From Roseiflexus sp. (GTDB taxonomy: Bacteria > Chloroflexota > Chloroflexia > Chloroflexales > Roseiflexaceae), in assembly GCA_017743475.1 (NCBI GenBank), contig JAGHYV010000011.1, forward strand, positions 1 to 64,000: 64,000 bases of DNA. Direction: 5' to 3'. Of this stretch, positions 34,475-42,345 are shown one piece after another. Position numbers and translations under genes: made by a program. Positions within the stretch are counted from its first letter, which is position 1. Every line of letters begins with the position of its first letter. The notes beneath the pieces were generated by a model. The model was not told where the DNA came from. It made no database searches and worked only from the letters and a program-made list of their open reading frames with translations.

Positions 34475-36997
34475 TCACCCCTCATATTCGCCAATCGTCG
34501 CCAGCTGCTGCCGGATAAACTGGCGAACCGCTTCTGCTGACTCCAGGGCAAGCGCCTGATCTGCCCATTGCTGCACATCCCTGAGCGTCAGTTGTCGCAC
34601 GAGTTCCTTCGCCTGCGGGATCGAACCCGGCGACATACTGAGTTTCTTTACCCCCAACCCAACCAGTATCGGCAAAGCCTGGCGATCTGCAGCCAGTTCA
34701 CCGCACACGCTCACCCATTTTCCGGCGGCTTCGGCGCTCTGCACCACCTGGCGAATCTGGATCAGGACAGCCGGGTGCAATCCATCCTGGAGATATGCGA
34801 CAGATGCATTGCCCCGCTCGGCGGCAAGGGTATACTGCGTCAGATCGTTGGATCCGATACTGAAAAAATCAACCTCAGGCGCAAAGATATGCGCCAGCAA
34901 AGCTGCGGATGGCACTTCAACCATCATACCGACATCCACGCGATCAGGAACTGGCACATGTTGGCGCCGCAATTCACTGATTGTTTCGTTCACGATTCTG
35001 CGCGCGCGCCGCCACTCGCCAATATCAGCGATCATGGGAATCATGATCTGTATCCGATGACCAGCGGCAGCACGCAGGATAGCACGCAGTTGCGGTTTGA
35101 ACAGATCGGGGCGGTCCAGACACAACCGGATCGCGCGTTGTCCTAAAAACGGATTGTCTTCGCGCGCCATGCGAAGATATGGCAGCGGCTTATCGCCCCC
35201 TACATCAAGCGTGCGGATAACAACTGGTCGCTGATCCATCAGACGAGCTATCGCATGATACACCTCAAACTGCTCATCCTCATCGGGCGCTGTTGTGCGA
35301 TCAAGAAAGAGAAATTCAGTGCGCAGCAATCCAACCCCGTCGGCACCGTTTGCTAGTGCTGCGCGTGCATCTTCGAGATTGCCAATATTCGCCGCAACCT
35401 CGATACCGATCCCGTCTTTCGTCACGGATGGCGCGGTACTCAACTTCTGCGCACGCTCATATGTGGAACGCCATTGCGCAAGTTTCGCTGCATAATCGGC
35501 AGTAGTCGACTCATCAGGATCAATCCAGACCAGACCAGCGAAGCCATCAATAATAAGCGGCGTCTCTGGTCGCACCTGTGCGACTGCCGGACCAACGCCA
35601 ACGACGGCGGGGATGCCAAGCGTGCGCGCCAGAATAGCGCTGTGCGAGGTTGAACTTCCGCGTTCAGTACAGATACCCAACACTTTTGCCGGATCGAGCC
35701 GTGCTGTATCAGACGGCGAGAGATCGTCAACAACGATAATCCCGGACTGATCGACATGAGCTACCGCAGTATGTCCCAGCAACTGCGTCAGCACCTGCAA
35801 CCCGACATCCCGAATATCGACGGCCCGTGCGCGCATGTAATCATTGTCGAGCGACTCGAAGACGTGCACTGTATCCTGCACGACCTGTTGCCATGCCCAC
35901 TCGACATTAACGCGCTCGTGCTCGACGATCTGCTGCACGCGGGACAACACATCGGGATCGCTGAGAAACATCAGGTAAGCATCGAAAATCGCCGCTTCGT
36001 AGGGATGTTGTCGCGCAATCTGATCACGCACCTGGCGTGTCCTGCTACGAATGGCTTCCAGAGCAACAGAAAACCGAACCATCTCGGTTGCAGGATCGTC
36101 GATAGCAAGACGCTCAACCTGTGGTTCAACATTGCGCAGCACGACTGCCCGACCAAGAGCGTACCCTGGCGAAGCGGCAATGCCGCGCAGCGCGCCCGGA
36201 GGCGCATCTGTGGATCGAAGCAGCGATAACGATCGCTGATCGGCTGACACATCATCGGCTTCTCCAAACTTCTCTGCCGCGAGTCGCTGCAATGCTGCCA
36301 GTGCTTCAGCGGCATCCTCACCAGTAGCAGAGACGACGATCTCGTCGTACTGCCGGATGCCAAGCGCTGCCACTGCGTTAAAACTTTTTGCATTGACCTG
36401 CCGGGGGTCATGAGCACGGGCAACACGAATATCGGATTGAAAACGACTCGCAGTCTGGACAAACAGCGCAGCCGGTCGGGCGTGCAGTCCCAGGCGATTC
36501 TCAACAATCAGTCGCACCTGCTGCACATCAGTCATAACTGGAGGCGCAGACGACAGTTGGGGTGCGGCAGCGTCTGTGCCCGCGCGCTGACTCAGACTTT
36601 CGATCTTGCTGGACAGCGCCCCTTCCGCTTCTGCTGCCACGCGATCAAGCGACGCACCCAGACTGGCCTGGATAGCGGCGGCGATGGCGCCTTCGACGAA
36701 CGGAGCGGCGCACAATCGTACACGATTCCGCTTTTCTTCTGCAAGAAAATCGAGCGCCATCTCCGCACTTAGCACCGCGCTGCCCAGATCCATCAGCACC
36801 AGTACGCCGTCGTCGCTATACACAGCTTCGATGGCATCACGGATCTTTGCCGCATCCGTTCCAAGCGTCTGTGATGAGTCGTCGGCGCCTGCTGCCACAG
36901 CAATTGAAACCTGCGACTGCTGCATTACCATGCGCATCATGTCCACGATCCCGGCAGCCAGCAGGGAACTATGCGAAACAAGGACGATATTCACCAT
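34475..36997 (-). CDS. Fused DhaM-HPr-Enzyme I phosphotransferase
   Basis: An 840-residue fusion of three phosphocarriers. Residues 1-128 are DhaM/EIIA-mannose type (VNIVLVSHSSLLAAG, His9 the phospho-site). Residues about 155-255 are HPr (RLGLHARPAALFV, His172). From about 283 comes PTS Enzyme I (GIAASPGYALGRAV; phospho-His in GSSTSHSAILAR; PEP-binding GADGVGLLRTEFLFLDR, IGSNDLTQYTLA and VCGELAAD). Phosphate passes from PEP through EI and HPr to DhaM and on to DhaL-ADP, which phosphorylates dihydroxyacetone bound to DhaK. Start 36997 gives the DhaM N-terminus; it overlaps the upstream methyltransferase. E. coli DhaM has a similar DhaM-HPr-partial-EI layout, whereas here EI looks full length, so no separate ptsI is needed. 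Confidence 0.9.
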   Translation of the reverse strand: MVNIVLVSHSSLLAAGIVDMMRMVMQQSQVSIAVAAGADDSSQTLGTDAAKIRDAIEAVYSDDGVLVLMDLGSAVLSAEMALDFLAEEKRNRVRLCAAPFVEGAIAAAIQASLGASLDRVAAEAEGALSSKIESLSQRAGTDAAAPQLSSAPPVMTDVQQVRLIVENRLGLHARPAALFVQTASRFQSDIRVARAHDPRQVNAKSFNAVAALGIRQYDEIVVSATGEDAAEALAALQRLAAEKFGEADDVSADQRSLSLLRSTDAPPGALRGIAASPGYALGRAVVLRNVEPQVERLAIDDPATEMVRFSVALEAIRSRTRQVRDQIARQHPYEAAIFDAYLMFLSDPDVLSRVQQIVEHERVNVEWAWQQVVQDTVHVFESLDNDYMRARAVDIRDVGLQVLTQLLGHTAVAHVDQSGIIVVDDLSPSDTARLDPAKVLGICTERGSSTSHSAILARTLGIPAVVGVGPAVAQVRPETPLIIDGFAGLVWIDPDESTTADYAAKLAQWRSTYERAQKLSTAPSVTKDGIGIEVAANIGNLEDARAALANGADGVGLLRTEFLFLDRTTAPDEDEQFEVYHAIARLMDQRPVVIRTLDVGGDKPLPYLRMAREDNPFLGQRAIRLCLDRPDLFKPQLRAILRAAAGHRIQIMIPMIADIGEWRRARRIVNETISELRRQHVPVPDRVDVGMMVEVPSAALLAHIFAPEVDFFSIGSNDLTQYTLAAERGNASVAYLQDGLHPAVLIQIRQVVQSAEAAGKWVSVCGELAADRQALPILVGLGVKKLSMSPGSIPQAKELVRQLTLRDVQQWADQALALESAEAVRQFIRQQLATIGEYEG

Positions 36998-37625
36998 AAT
37001 CGATACCAGTCCGCAACGTACAATCAGGACAGAGGACAACATCAACGATATCGTTCACTGAGTGCGCAGTGATCGATGCCAACTCAGGCGCGGTGAACCC
37101 TGTTGCGCCGCAGTGGCAGGCGTACCAGCCAGCCCGATCTGGATCGTACTGCTGGTTATGACCGAGATCGATCACCTCCACGCCCATTTTCCAGCGCGCA
37201 TTTGTCACCAATTTTCGACAACCAGCCTGCTTTAAGCGCTTCACATAAGTCGCAAAATGGTCACGAGTGCAGTGACGCATAAGCAACACTGCCAGGGTCA
37301 GATCATCTGGCAGCTGCCAGACCAGGGCATCGACATTGACCACAACCAGGTTGGGATATGGTTCAATCAATGGCAACACACGCTGAACAAGGTCACAGTT
37401 TCGCTCGACTGCATAAACCCGGCGAACAATCTGCGCCAGCTGCCGTGCCAGTCTCAGATCGCCAGCACCAATATCGACCACAACATCGTCTGCATCCACC
37501 TGCGCCAGGACGTACTGATACGTCTCGTCATCGTATGGCACCCACACGCTTTCCCAATCGATGGCGTCCATCGGCCGCAATTGTTGGCGAAACAAAAGCC
37601 AGCATTCGATGAGTAAAAAGCGCAT
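36969..37625 (-). CDS. Class I SAM-dependent methyltransferase-like protein with zinc-type Cys
   Basis: A 218-residue protein. A Rossmann glycine-rich motif I (VVVDIGAGDLRLARQL) and YAVERN, with NLVVVNVDALVW further on, mark an AdoMet-dependent methyltransferase fold. The C-terminus has CHCGATG and CPDC, a likely metal-binding Cys set not typical of small methyltransferases. The substrate is unknown. It sits between glpK and the phosphotransferase fusion, overlapping the latter by 29 bp, so it belongs to the glycerol transcript but its role there is unclear. A start at 37571 (MDAIDWESVW) is also possible; neither has a clear ribosome site. Confidence 0.65.
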   Translation of the reverse strand: MRFLLIECWLLFRQQLRPMDAIDWESVWVPYDDETYQYVLAQVDADDVVVDIGAGDLRLARQLAQIVRRVYAVERNCDLVQRVLPLIEPYPNLVVVNVDALVWQLPDDLTLAVLLMRHCTRDHFATYVKRLKQAGCRKLVTNARWKMGVEVIDLGHNQQYDPDRAGWYACHCGATGFTAPELASITAHSVNDIVDVVLCPDCTLRTGIDYGEYRPCFA

Positions 37626-37724
37626 GCCATCATCGGTCGCGTGACTCTCACTCGATCGTTCTGTGATCGGAAGTCAACGGCGACGAATCAGGCATGCGCA
37701 GGCGGGATCGTCCTGTGCCAGCGG

Positions 37725-39221
37725 TCAGTCAACCCAATCGAAGGTACGGGTCACTGCTTTTTTCCAACCGCTATAGAGACGTTCACGGGTTGCGCTATCC
37801 ATCTGCGGCAACCACTCGTGATCCTTGCCCCAGTTGGCACGCAGATCCTCGACTTCTTTCCAGAAGCCGACTGCGAGACCAGCGGCGTAGGCAGCGCCCA
37901 GCGCCGTTGTTTCCGACACGGTTGGACGAATAACCGGCACACCCAGAATATCAGCCTGGAACTGCATCAGGGTGTTGTTGAAGACCATGCCGCCATCAAC
38001 TTTGAGCGCCGTCAGCTCGACGCCCGAGTCCTTATTCATCGCATCGAGCACTTCGCGTGTCTGATAGGCGGTCGCCTCGAGCGCAGCGCGACAGATGTGA
38101 TTCTTCGTAATATAGCGGGTCAACCCGACGATAACACCTCGCGCGTTGCTCTTCCAGTATGGCGCGAACAGACCTGAGAACGCTGGCACGATGTAGATGC
38201 CGCCGCTATCTTCAACTGCATTGGCGTACTCCTCGATATGCGAGGAGAAATCGAAGAAGCGCAGATTATCGCGCAGCCACTGCACCAGTGCGCCGGTAAT
38301 GGCTATCGAGCCTTCCAGACAGTACACTGTCGGTTGATCACCGATCTTATACCCTACAGTCGTCAGCAAACCGTTCTGTGATGGTACCGGTTTGAGACCG
38401 GTGTTCAGCAGCATGAAGCATCCGGTTCCATACGTATTCTTCGCCTCACCAACGCTGAAACATGTCTGACCGAAGAGCGCTGCCTGCTGGTCGCCGAGGT
38501 CGCCAGCGACTGGAATGCCCTCAAGCGCGCCGACCGCAGTTCCGTAGACCGTAGCCGACGGCATGATTTTCGGCAGCATTGCGCGTGGCACGCGCATGAT
38601 GTCCAGGATTTCGTCGTCCCAATCAAGTGTCTCCAGATTCATTAGCATGGTGCGCGAGGCGTTCGACACATCGGTGATGTGGACACCGCCATTGACCCCA
38701 CCGGTCATATTCCAGATCAGCCAGGTATCGATGTTGCCGAAGAGTACTTCGCCCTGCTCAGCTTTTTCGCGTACTCCTGGCACATTATCGAGGATCCAGG
38801 TGATCTTTGGACCGGAGAAGTAAGTCGCAAGCGGCAGACCGACTTTGGGGCGGAAGCGATCCTGCCCTCCGTCCTGCGCCAGTTGATTGCAGATCTGGTC
38901 CGTGCGCGTGTCCTGCCAGACAATCGCGTTGTATACCGGCTTACCGGTTGCCTTCTCCCACACCACGGTCGTTTCGCGCTGGTTGGTCACGCCGACAGCT
39001 GCAATCTCACTGCGTTCCACTCCCGACTTGCGCAACGCGCCATCGATCACCTCCTGCGTGCGTGCCCAGATTTCCAGCGGATCATGCTCGACCCAGCCCG
39101 GTTGAGGATAGATCTGGGTATGTTCCTTTTGATCCACCGCGACCACGCGCCCTGCATGATCGAAAATCATGCAGCGCGTACTCGTCGTTCCCTGGTCGAC
39201 TGCTGCCACGTATTTCGCCAT
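37725..39221 (-). CDS. glpK: Glycerol kinase
   Basis: A 498-residue FGGY-family kinase. [19 protein letters not shown] at the start, [78 protein letters not shown] and [21 protein letters not shown] are colinear with GlpK. It makes glycerol-3-phosphate from glycerol and ATP in the cytoplasm. Start 39221 has AAAGGAG upstream. It follows dhaL by 39 bp, so glycerol and dihydroxyacetone use are served by one transcript. Its C-terminus is normal. Confidence 0.97.
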   Translation of the reverse strand: MAKYVAAVDQGTTSTRCMIFDHAGRVVAVDQKEHTQIYPQPGWVEHDPLEIWARTQEVIDGALRKSGVERSEIAAVGVTNQRETTVVWEKATGKPVYNAIVWQDTRTDQICNQLAQDGGQDRFRPKVGLPLATYFSGPKITWILDNVPGVREKAEQGEVLFGNIDTWLIWNMTGGVNGGVHITDVSNASRTMLMNLETLDWDDEILDIMRVPRAMLPKIMPSATVYGTAVGALEGIPVAGDLGDQQAALFGQTCFSVGEAKNTYGTGCFMLLNTGLKPVPSQNGLLTTVGYKIGDQPTVYCLEGSIAITGALVQWLRDNLRFFDFSSHIEEYANAVEDSGGIYIVPAFSGLFAPYWKSNARGVIVGLTRYITKNHICRAALEATAYQTREVLDAMNKDSGVELTALKVDGGMVFNNTLMQFQADILGVPVIRPTVSETTALGAAYAAGLAVGFWKEVEDLRANWGKDHEWLPQMDSATRERLYSGWKKAVTRTFDWVD

Positions 39222-39260
39222 AGCCACAACTCCTTTGCACACCAGCAACACTGCTGGCGA

Positions 39261-39896
39261 CTACTCTGTCGTCCAGGCTTCCTGCATCGCCTTGAACATC
39301 AAGTATGAAGAAGTTGCCCCTGGATCTTGATGCCCGGCGCTTCGTTCCGCCAGGTACGAAGCCCGTCCTCGTCGCGCTACCATTGGAATAGTATTCTTCA
39401 TCCCCTGTTCGGCTGCGACGACGCTCTGGCGCAACGCTTCCCGCTCATCAAGGCCATCGGCAACTGCCTGTTTGAGCGCATTCAGCGCTGGTACAAGCGC
39501 ATCGACCATCGTCTTGTCGCCGACATTCGCCTTCCCACGTGCCATCAGGCTGACGATAGCACCGTCGATGGCTGTGACCCAGTCGGCAAGCGATAGTTCC
39601 ATCTTGTTCGCCGTGGCGACACCCGCCTGTAAGAAGAATGTCCCGTACAACGGTCCACTTGCGCCTCCGACGGTCTGAACCAGCGTCATACCGACCGACT
39701 TCAGAATCGTACCAATATCCTTATCGGCAACTGTCGGCAACTTTCCCAGCACCGCCTTGAACCCGCGGTCCATGTTCACGCCGTGGTCGGCATCGCCGAT
39801 GCTCGAGTCGAGTTGCGTGAGATAATCCTTGTTTTCCGCCAGTATCTGACTATAGACCCTGAGCCAGGACAGAACGTCGTCGCGACTGATCGGCAT
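39261..39896 (-). CDS. dhaL: PTS-dependent dihydroxyacetone kinase, ADP-binding subunit DhaL
   Basis: A 211-residue DhaL. SIGDADHGVNMDRGFKAV holds the Asp cluster that binds Mg-ADP, and VGGASGPLYGTFF, LVPALNAL, GMKNTIPMVARRGRASYLAERSAGHQDPGATSSYLMFKAM complete the family pattern. In this system ADP stays bound and is rephosphorylated by DhaM, which fits the phosphotransferase fusion in the same operon. It lies 3 bp after dhaK. Confidence 0.95.
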   Translation of the reverse strand: MPISRDDVLSWLRVYSQILAENKDYLTQLDSSIGDADHGVNMDRGFKAVLGKLPTVADKDIGTILKSVGMTLVQTVGGASGPLYGTFFLQAGVATANKMELSLADWVTAIDGAIVSLMARGKANVGDKTMVDALVPALNALKQAVADGLDEREALRQSVVAAEQGMKNTIPMVARRGRASYLAERSAGHQDPGATSSYLMFKAMQEAWTTE

Positions 39897-39899
39897 AGA

Positions 39900-40901
39900 T
39901 TACACCCCCCACCGCAGTGCAGGAGTCTTAACCGGAGCGTCCCACAACCTGATCAGTTCGTCGTCCATTTTCAGCAGCGTGATCGAGCAACCCGCCATCT
40001 CCAGCGAGGTAATGTACGGTCCGATCAGGTTGCGTACCACCTTAAGACCCGCTTCGACTGCGATCTCATATGCCTTCCGATACACCACATAGAGTTCGAT
40101 CAGCGGGGTACCGCCCATGCTGTTGACAAACAGCAGCACATTGTCACCCGCGCGGAACGGCAAATCGTTCAGGATCGGCTCCATCAGCATCTCAGTGATC
40201 TCGTCGGCAGGTTTGAGCTTCATACGGGTGCGGCCCGGTTCACCGTGGATGCCGATGCCGATCTCCATTTCGTCGTCGGGCAGATCGAAAGTTGGCTTGC
40301 CTGCGTGTGGTACGGTGCAACTAGTCAGCGCCATACCCATGCTGCGCCCCCAACCATTGACCTTGCGGCATATCTCAGCCACTTCTCTGAGCGAGCGCCC
40401 CTCTTCAGCCGCTGCGCCACAGATCTTCTCTGCTAGCACAGTGACGCCTACCCCGCGTCGGCCCGCAGTGTAGAGCGAATCCTGCACTGCCACATCATCA
40501 TTCGTCACAACCGATTCTACCTCAATTCCTTCCGCACGCGCCAGGTCGGCTGCCATATCGAAATTGAGGATGTCGCCGGTGTAGTTCTTGACGATGTACA
40601 GCACGCCAGCGCCGCCGTGGACCGTTTTCGTCGCTTCAAACATCTGGTCGGGAGTGGGGCTGGTAAAGACAGCGCCAGGACAGGCAGCGTCCAGCATGCC
40701 CATACCGACGAAACCTCCGTGCATCGGTTCGTGACCAGATCCACCACCGGAGACGATCGCTACTTTGCCCTGCACTGGTGCATCGGCACGATAGATAAAG
40801 TTCGGATCGTAATGCACCTTAACCAAATCGGGATGCGCATATTCAATGCCCTTCAACTCCTCGACAACCACGTCTTCGGGTTTGTTGATTAGCTTTTTCA
40901 T
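39900..40901 (-). CDS. dhaK: PTS-dependent dihydroxyacetone kinase, substrate-binding subunit DhaK
   Basis: A 333-residue DhaK. The N-terminal [59 protein letters not shown], then [13 protein letters not shown], whose His is the residue that binds dihydroxyacetone covalently as a hemiaminal. Start 40901 has AGGAG in good position. It hands dihydroxyacetone to phospho-DhaL to yield dihydroxyacetone phosphate for glycolysis. It lies 109 bp after glpF. Confidence 0.96.
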   Translation of the reverse strand: MKKLINKPEDVVVEELKGIEYAHPDLVKVHYDPNFIYRADAPVQGKVAIVSGGGSGHEPMHGGFVGMGMLDAACPGAVFTSPTPDQMFEATKTVHGGAGVLYIVKNYTGDILNFDMAADLARAEGIEVESVVTNDDVAVQDSLYTAGRRGVGVTVLAEKICGAAAEEGRSLREVAEICRKVNGWGRSMGMALTSCTVPHAGKPTFDLPDDEMEIGIGIHGEPGRTRMKLKPADEITEMLMEPILNDLPFRAGDNVLLFVNSMGGTPLIELYVVYRKAYEIAVEAGLKVVRNLIGPYITSLEMAGCSITLLKMDDELIRLWDAPVKTPALRWGV

Positions 40902-41009
40902 GACCCCTGCTCTCCTTATGTCAATCCGTAAGCAGTTCTGGTGTTGCGCAAGGCAACGCAATCGTGCTGACAACACCAGAACCTTCCGCATTATGTCCAG
41001 GCGACTCCC

Positions 41010-41732
41010 TCAGAAAGCCCCCAGAGCAACATACAACGCTGCCGCGATGACGCCGCCGATGATCGGACCAACAACCGGTATCCAGGCATATTCCCAGTCG
41101 CTGCTTCCCTTGCCGGGGATGGGCAGCACTGCGTGAGCAATGCGAGGACCGAGATCACGCGCAGGATTGATGGCATAACCGGTCGTACCGCCCAAAGAGA
41201 GACCGATTACCCACACCAGAAACGCCACAGGAATGATTGCCAGCGCACCAAGACTACCTTCCGGAATAACCGGTCCATCAATTGAAAGGATGCCGAAAAC
41301 CAGCACAAAGGTGCCAATGATCTCACTGACTAGGTTCCACGCCGCATTGCGCACCGCAGGAGCAGTACTGAACACGGCGAGTTTCAACCCTGGATCATTA
41401 GTTTCCGCCCAGTGCGGATAGTAATGTAGAAAGACGAGCACAGCGCCGATAAACGCACCGATGAACTGTGCACCAATATACATTGGCGCCATGGCTGCTT
41501 CAAACTTGCCAGCGATAACTAGACCGATGGTCACTGCCGGATTCAGGTGCGCGCCGCTGATTGCTGCAACGGAATACGCGCCGACAAAGACTGCCAAAGC
41601 CCACGCCGTGGTGATCACAATCCACCCGCCACTGTTGCCTTTCGTCTTGCTCAATACCACATTGGCAACAACGCCGTCGCCAAGCAAAATGAGCAACATG
41701 GTCCCGATCACTTCGCCGAGAAACGGTGACAT
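41010..41732 (-). CDS. glpF: Aquaglyceroporin (GlpF type)
   Basis: A 240-residue MIP channel with six hydrophobic segments and both NPA boxes: SGAHLNPAVTIG and AINPARDLGPR. The Asp after the second box (NPARD) and the surrounding GTTGY favour the glycerol-conducting branch over strict water channels. Start 41732 is preceded by GGAGG. It heads the transcript of glpF, dhaK, dhaL, glpK and the phosphotransferase fusion, and would admit glycerol and dihydroxyacetone by diffusion. Confidence 0.94.
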   Translation of the reverse strand: MSPFLGEVIGTMLLILLGDGVVANVVLSKTKGNSGGWIVITTAWALAVFVGAYSVAAISGAHLNPAVTIGLVIAGKFEAAMAPMYIGAQFIGAFIGAVLVFLHYYPHWAETNDPGLKLAVFSTAPAVRNAAWNLVSEIIGTFVLVFGILSIDGPVIPEGSLGALAIIPVAFLVWVIGLSLGGTTGYAINPARDLGPRIAHAVLPIPGKGSSDWEYAWIPVVGPIIGGVIAAALYVALGAF

Positions 41733-41939
41733 TGCATGGTCCTCCGTAGATATGTAGATACAGGTGAACAACCCACGCAGCGGCTTTTTTCGCCCAAAAT
41801 CTGAATGTCCACAGATTGCGGATTACTTCCCCGAAATAAGCGACATTTCATATTCTAGACGAAAAAAAGCTGCTGGCGGAGATAGAAACGGCTATCTCTA
41901 CACTATCGTCTGTTCAGGCGCTACCTTATCTAGAATCGG

Positions 41940-41955
41940 CGAAACGCCTGTTTCG
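41940..41955. promoter_or_regulatory. GAAAC-GCCT-GTTTC palindrome in the glpF leader
   Basis: A perfect inverted repeat CGAAAC-GCCT-GTTTCG lies in the ~390-nt stretch between the predicted promoter and glpF. It uses the same half-site letters (GTTTC/GAAAC) as the two boxes upstream of the promoter, but in the opposite arrangement and with a shorter spacer. It may be an additional binding site or a short mRNA hairpin. Confidence 0.45.
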
Positions 41956-42125
41956 AAGTGCAAAACTCCTAGAAGTGCTGGATAACCGTTTTTCAATGTC
42001 GTAGTTCAACCTTCGAATATGACCGACCGTTGAAAATAGACCACGTCTACCGCATCCTGGCTGGCAAAAACAGGCTTTTCGTCAATCAATCAGAGAATAT
42101 GGCGACATGGAGGAACTGTGGGCTT

Positions 42126-42155
42126 ATTATACACTAACTGTTCAAAAAGTGTCAA
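42126..42155 (-). promoter_or_regulatory. Strong sigma70-type promoter for the glpF-dha operon
   Basis: On the minus strand TTGACA (42155-42150), 18 bp, then TATAAT (42131-42126): both hexamers are perfect consensus. Transcription would begin near 42119 and leave a leader of about 390 nt before glpF. The 18-bp spacer is one above the optimum, which often goes with activator dependence. Confidence 0.8.
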
Positions 42156-42171
42156 TTAGAGACGCGCAAAT

Positions 42172-42217
42172 TGTTTCACACTAAAACAACACAACACTAT
42201 TGTTTCGATATGAAACA
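42172..42217. promoter_or_regulatory. Two TGTTTC-N5-(G/A)AAACA operators
   Basis: TGTTTC-GATAT-GAAACA (42201-42217) is a perfect palindrome and TGTTTC-ACACT-AAAACA (42172-42188) a one-mismatch copy. Their centres are 29 bp apart, lying at about -61 and -90 from the predicted start. They lie between the regulator gene and the promoter, the natural place for activator dimers. The likely protein is the DhaR-type regulator encoded next door, but this is inference from position. Confidence 0.65.
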
Positions 42218-42345
42218 GTCAAACAAAATTATCACGGGACAGGCTTATCAGATGCCGCGCATATGTGAGCTGTTAATGTGTGGACGGTCATTGGCTGTGT
42301 GAACGACAGCATATGCCATAGTGTGGCGCCTGGTTATTTAAGGGG

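Noticed and set aside
36051-37061. Plus-strand frames inside the DhaM-HPr-EI gene
   Set aside because: They are antisense to long, motif-rich coding sequence and show no family signature.
41733-42345. Sigma54 (-24/-12) promoter for the dha operon
   Set aside because: No TGGCAC-N5-TTGCA-type site was found by eye on the minus strand, while a near-perfect sigma70 promoter is present.
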